Origin: S012-109 sp964425105
Lineage (GTDB): Bacteria > Pseudomonadota > Gammaproteobacteria > SZUA-140
Length of the DNA: 15,082 nt
Assembly (NCBI GenBank): GCA_964425105.1
Contig: CAYRLE010000062.1
Location: 1 to 15,082 of the forward strand
Reading direction: 5' to 3'
Shown here: positions 12,723 to 15,082 of the stretch, piece by piece
How the letters are laid out: each line of letters opens with the position of its first letter
How positions within the stretch are numbered: the first letter of the stretch is position 1
Position numbers and translations under genes: made by a program
Notes under the pieces: model-generated
What the model saw: the letters and a program-made list of their open reading frames with translations, nothing else
The model's database searches: none
What the model was told of the DNA's origin: nothing

Positions 12723-15082
12723 ATGGCAGCCCTGGAAGACTATCTGCAAGCGCACCGTGAGGCCTGCTTCATCCTGCTGCGGCGCCTGGCGGGGCTGGGC
12801 AAACCCTTTCTGCTGCGCTCCGAGATCTGGGACGAGCTGGAAGACTTCTGCTGTGAATACGATCAACTGAACTTCGCCGAGTCCCCCTTCTGCAAGACCC
12901 TGCGCTCGGCCCAGGAGGCGGCGGTGGAGGCCCCCTGGGTCTATCTCGCCACCCGCCCCTACGTGGCGCGCTGGAAATACCTGCGCATCCATGCCGAATC
13001 CCTGGAGGTGGAGCACATCTCCGCCTCGCGCTACTTCGCCTGCAAGGAGCGCCTGGTGGAGGGCAGGCAGAAGGAAAACGGCTGGATGCTGGAATTCGAC
13101 ATCGGTCCCTTCGGGCGCGAGTTTCCCAAGCTGCGCGAATCCCGCTCCATCGGCCGCGGCGTGGAGTTCCTCAACCGCCGCCTGTCCAGCCAGCTGTTCC
13201 AGGAACTGGGCACCGGCGAGCGTCATATCCTGGACTTTCTCACCGTCCATCAGTGCCACGGCCAGCAACTCATGGTCAACGACCGCATCGCCACGGTCCC
13301 GGATCTGCGCAAGAGCCTGCGCAAGGCGGAAGACTATCTGGCCCTGCAGCCTGCGGACGACGGCTGGGACGAGGTAGGCCACAGCCTGCAGAGCCTGGGT
13401 TTCGAACCGGGCTGGGGGCGCACCGTGGCACGCATGCGCGACACCCTGTCGCTGCTCACCGACATCCTGGAGGCGCCGGATCCCGGCAACCTGGAACTGT
13501 TCCTGGGGCGCATCCCCATGATCTTCAACCTGGTGATTCTCTCCCCCCATGGCTATTTCGCCCAGGACAATGTACTGGGCCTGCCCGACACCGGCGGCCA
13601 GGTGGTGTACATTCTCGACCAGGTGCGCGCCGTGGAGAAGGAGATGCGGCGCCGCATCTCCGAGCAGGGGCTGGACATCGACCCCCAGATCCTGGTGGTC
13701 ACGCGCCTCATCCCCGAGGCCCGCGGCACCACCTGCGATCAGCGCATCGAGCACATCGTCGGCACCGAGCACGCCCGTATCCTGCGGGTGCCCTTCCGCA
13801 ACCCCGATGGCGAGGTGGTGCCCCAGTGGATCTCGCGTTTCGAGGTGTGGCCCTATCTGGAACGTTTTGCGCGCGATGCGGAGAAGGAGGTGCTGGCGGA
13901 GCTGGCGGGCCGTCCCGATCTCATCATCGGCAACTATTCCGACGGCAACCTGGTGGCCACCATCATGGCCCACCGCCTGCGCGTCACCCAGTGCAACATC
14001 GCCCACGCCCTGGAGAAGACCAAGTATCTGATGTCCGATCTCTACTGGAAGGACAACGAGGAGCAGTACCATTTCTCCTGCCAGTTCACCGCCGATCTCA
14101 TCTCCATGAACGCCTCGGACTTCATCATCACCAGCACCTATCAGGAGATCGCCGGCAACGCGGAAAGCGTGGGCCAGTACGAGAGCTACAGCGCCTTTAC
14201 CATGCCTGGCCTCTACCGGGTGGTCAACGGCGTCGAGATGTTCGATCCCAAATTCAACATCGTCTCGCCGGGGGCCAATGCCGATGTGTATTTCTCCTAC
14301 ACCGACGAGAAGCGGCGCCTCACCGCGCTGCACGGCGAACTGGAAAACCTGGTGTTCGGCCATCATCAGGGGCCCGATGCGCGCGGTGTGCTGAAAGAAC
14401 GCGACAAACCACTGCTGTTTTCCATGGCCCGCCTTGACCACATCAAGAACATCACCGGCCTGGTGGAGTGGTACGGCGCCAATCCCCGTTTGCGCCAGGC
14501 CGCCAATCTGCTGCTGGTGGCCGGTCATGTGGATCCCGCCCTGTCCGGCGACCGTGAGGAGCAGGAGCAGATCGCCCTCATGCACGAACTCATGGAGCGC
14601 TATGAACTGGATGGCCAGGTGCGCTGGCTGGGCATCCAGCTGGAGAAGAACTTGGCCGGTGAGCTCTACCGCTACGTGGCCGATAAGCGCGGCGCCTTCG
14701 TCCAGCCGGCCCTGTTCGAGGCCTTCGGCCTGACGGTGATCGAGGCCATGAGCACCGGCCTGCCCACCTTCGCCACCCGCTATGGTGGTCCCCTGGAGAT
14801 CATCGAGGATGGCGTGTCGGGCTTCCATATCGAACCCAACCACGGCGAACAGGCTGCCGAGATCATGGCCGACTTCTTCGAGCGCACCGCCCGCGAGCCG
14901 CACTACTGGGAGGAGATCTCGCGCAATGCCCTGGAGCGCATCCGCAGCCGCTACACCTGGACGCTCTATGCCGAGCGCATGATGACCCTGTCGCGCATCT
15001 ACGGCTTCTGGAAGTATGTCACCAACCTGGAGCGCGAGGAGACGCGCCGTTATCTGGAGATGTTCTACGCCTTGCAATACCG
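12723..15082 (+). CDS. sus: Sucrose synthase, 3' partial
   Basis: 786 codons of an enzyme of about 790-800 residues; the frame stays open to the right edge and ends in EMFYALQYR, so only the last few residues are missing. It catalyses the reversible reaction sucrose + NDP = NDP-glucose + fructose in the cytoplasm. The N-terminal regulatory part (about 1-265) includes FDIGPFGREFPKLRES and SIGRGVEFLNRRLSSQLF; the GT4 catalytic part begins near residue 274 with SPHGYFAQDNVLGLPDTGGQ (D289 onwards), and contains QVVYILDQVRA, FSMARLDHIKNITGLVEWYG and the E666-x7-E674 motif in LFEAFGLTVIEAM. The ATG at 12723 has a GAGG 7 bases upstream and lies 2 bases after the sps stop. The residues matching the plant QN nucleotide motif (639-645, QLEKNLA) differ from plants, suggesting the ADP preference reported for bacterial enzymes. 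Together with the two genes before it, it makes a complete sucrose synthesis and reuse route. Confidence 0.96.
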   Translation, partial: MAALEDYLQAHREACFILLRRLAGLGKPFLLRSEIWDELEDFCCEYDQLNFAESPFCKTLRSAQEAAVEAPWVYLATRPYVARWKYLRIHAESLEVEHISASRYFACKERLVEGRQKENGWMLEFDIGPFGREFPKLRESRSIGRGVEFLNRRLSSQLFQELGTGERHILDFLTVHQCHGQQLMVNDRIATVPDLRKSLRKAEDYLALQPADDGWDEVGHSLQSLGFEPGWGRTVARMRDTLSLLTDILEAPDPGNLELFLGRIPMIFNLVILSPHGYFAQDNVLGLPDTGGQVVYILDQVRAVEKEMRRRISEQGLDIDPQILVVTRLIPEARGTTCDQRIEHIVGTEHARILRVPFRNPDGEVVPQWISRFEVWPYLERFARDAEKEVLAELAGRPDLIIGNYSDGNLVATIMAHRLRVTQCNIAHALEKTKYLMSDLYWKDNEEQYHFSCQFTADLISMNASDFIITSTYQEIAGNAESVGQYESYSAFTMPGLYRVVNGVEMFDPKFNIVSPGANADVYFSYTDEKRRLTALHGELENLVFGHHQGPDARGVLKERDKPLLFSMARLDHIKNITGLVEWYGANPRLRQAANLLLVAGHVDPALSGDREEQEQIALMHELMERYELDGQVRWLGIQLEKNLAGELYRYVADKRGAFVQPALFEAFGLTVIEAMSTGLPTFATRYGGPLEIIEDGVSGFHIEPNHGEQAAEIMADFFERTAREPHYWEEISRNALERIRSRYTWTLYAERMMTLSRIYGFWKYVTNLEREETRRYLEMFYALQY

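Noticed and set aside
13253..14437. 394-residue + strand frame inside the sucrose synthase gene
   Set aside because: Arg/Pro/His-rich out-of-frame shadow; the sucrose synthase frame is continuous across the same bases.
10474..15077. Two very long minus-strand frames (10474-12675 and 12675-15077) opposite sps and sus
   Set aside because: They mirror the high-GC codon pattern of the real genes and their translations are Gln/His/Gly/Ala-rich with no recognisable family. The + strand frames carry full catalytic motifs.
1..15082. CRISPR arrays, tRNA or rRNA genes, insertion sequences, toxin-antitoxin or phage genes
   Set aside because: No regularly spaced repeats, RNA-gene hallmarks, transposase motifs or phage proteins were seen in either strand by reading.

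Overview
The window reads as a chromosomal segment of a Gram-negative proteobacterium, most likely a gammaproteobacterium. The support is a periplasmic cytochrome-c-type fatty acid cis/trans isomerase (Cti), tandem Mrp/complex-I-type antiporter subunits, and a fructokinase/sucrose-phosphate synthase/sucrose synthase operon like those known from chemolithotrophs, methanotrophs and nitrifiers that use sucrose as a compatible solute. The species is not identifiable from the sequence alone. All seven main genes are on the + strand; the long minus-strand ORFs are GC-driven shadows.

Region 1 (1-3663): three consecutive, overlapping genes for proton-conducting (NuoL/M/N, MrpA/D type) membrane subunits. 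The first is cut by the left edge. The first two keep the charged residues of the proton path. The third is a divergent copy that has lost them, lacks the last part of the fold and carries an arginine-rich C-terminal tail with a terminal membrane helix. Region 2 (3884-6748): a single P2-type cation-transporting ATPase, complete in its catalytic motifs, with an additional N-terminal hydrophobic segment. Region 3 (6749-9498): a 320-base intergenic stretch with a good extended -10 promoter and a possible 10-codon leader cistron, followed by cti. A hairpin with a T-run closes this unit.

Region 4 (9499-15082): a tightly packed sucrose operon. A PfkB-type fructokinase overlaps, by 8 bases, a TTG-started bifunctional sucrose-phosphate synthase/phosphatase. 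Two bases after that begins sucrose synthase, which runs off the right edge only a few residues before its expected end. This operon is clearly richer in G+C than the preceding genes: hand counts of sample 60-base rows give 45/60 at 11341 and 43/60 at 13381, against 29/60 at 6661, 30/60 at 8041 and 35/60 at 1921.

The genes share a theme of coping with ionic, osmotic and membrane stress: ion antiport, cation export, membrane rigidification and compatible-solute synthesis. They form at least three or four separate transcription units, so joint control is inference. I see no clearly new system. The most unusual items are the degenerate third antiporter subunit, the leader cistron before cti, the extra N-terminal helix and altered M6 site of the ATPase, and the compositional step at the sucrose operon.
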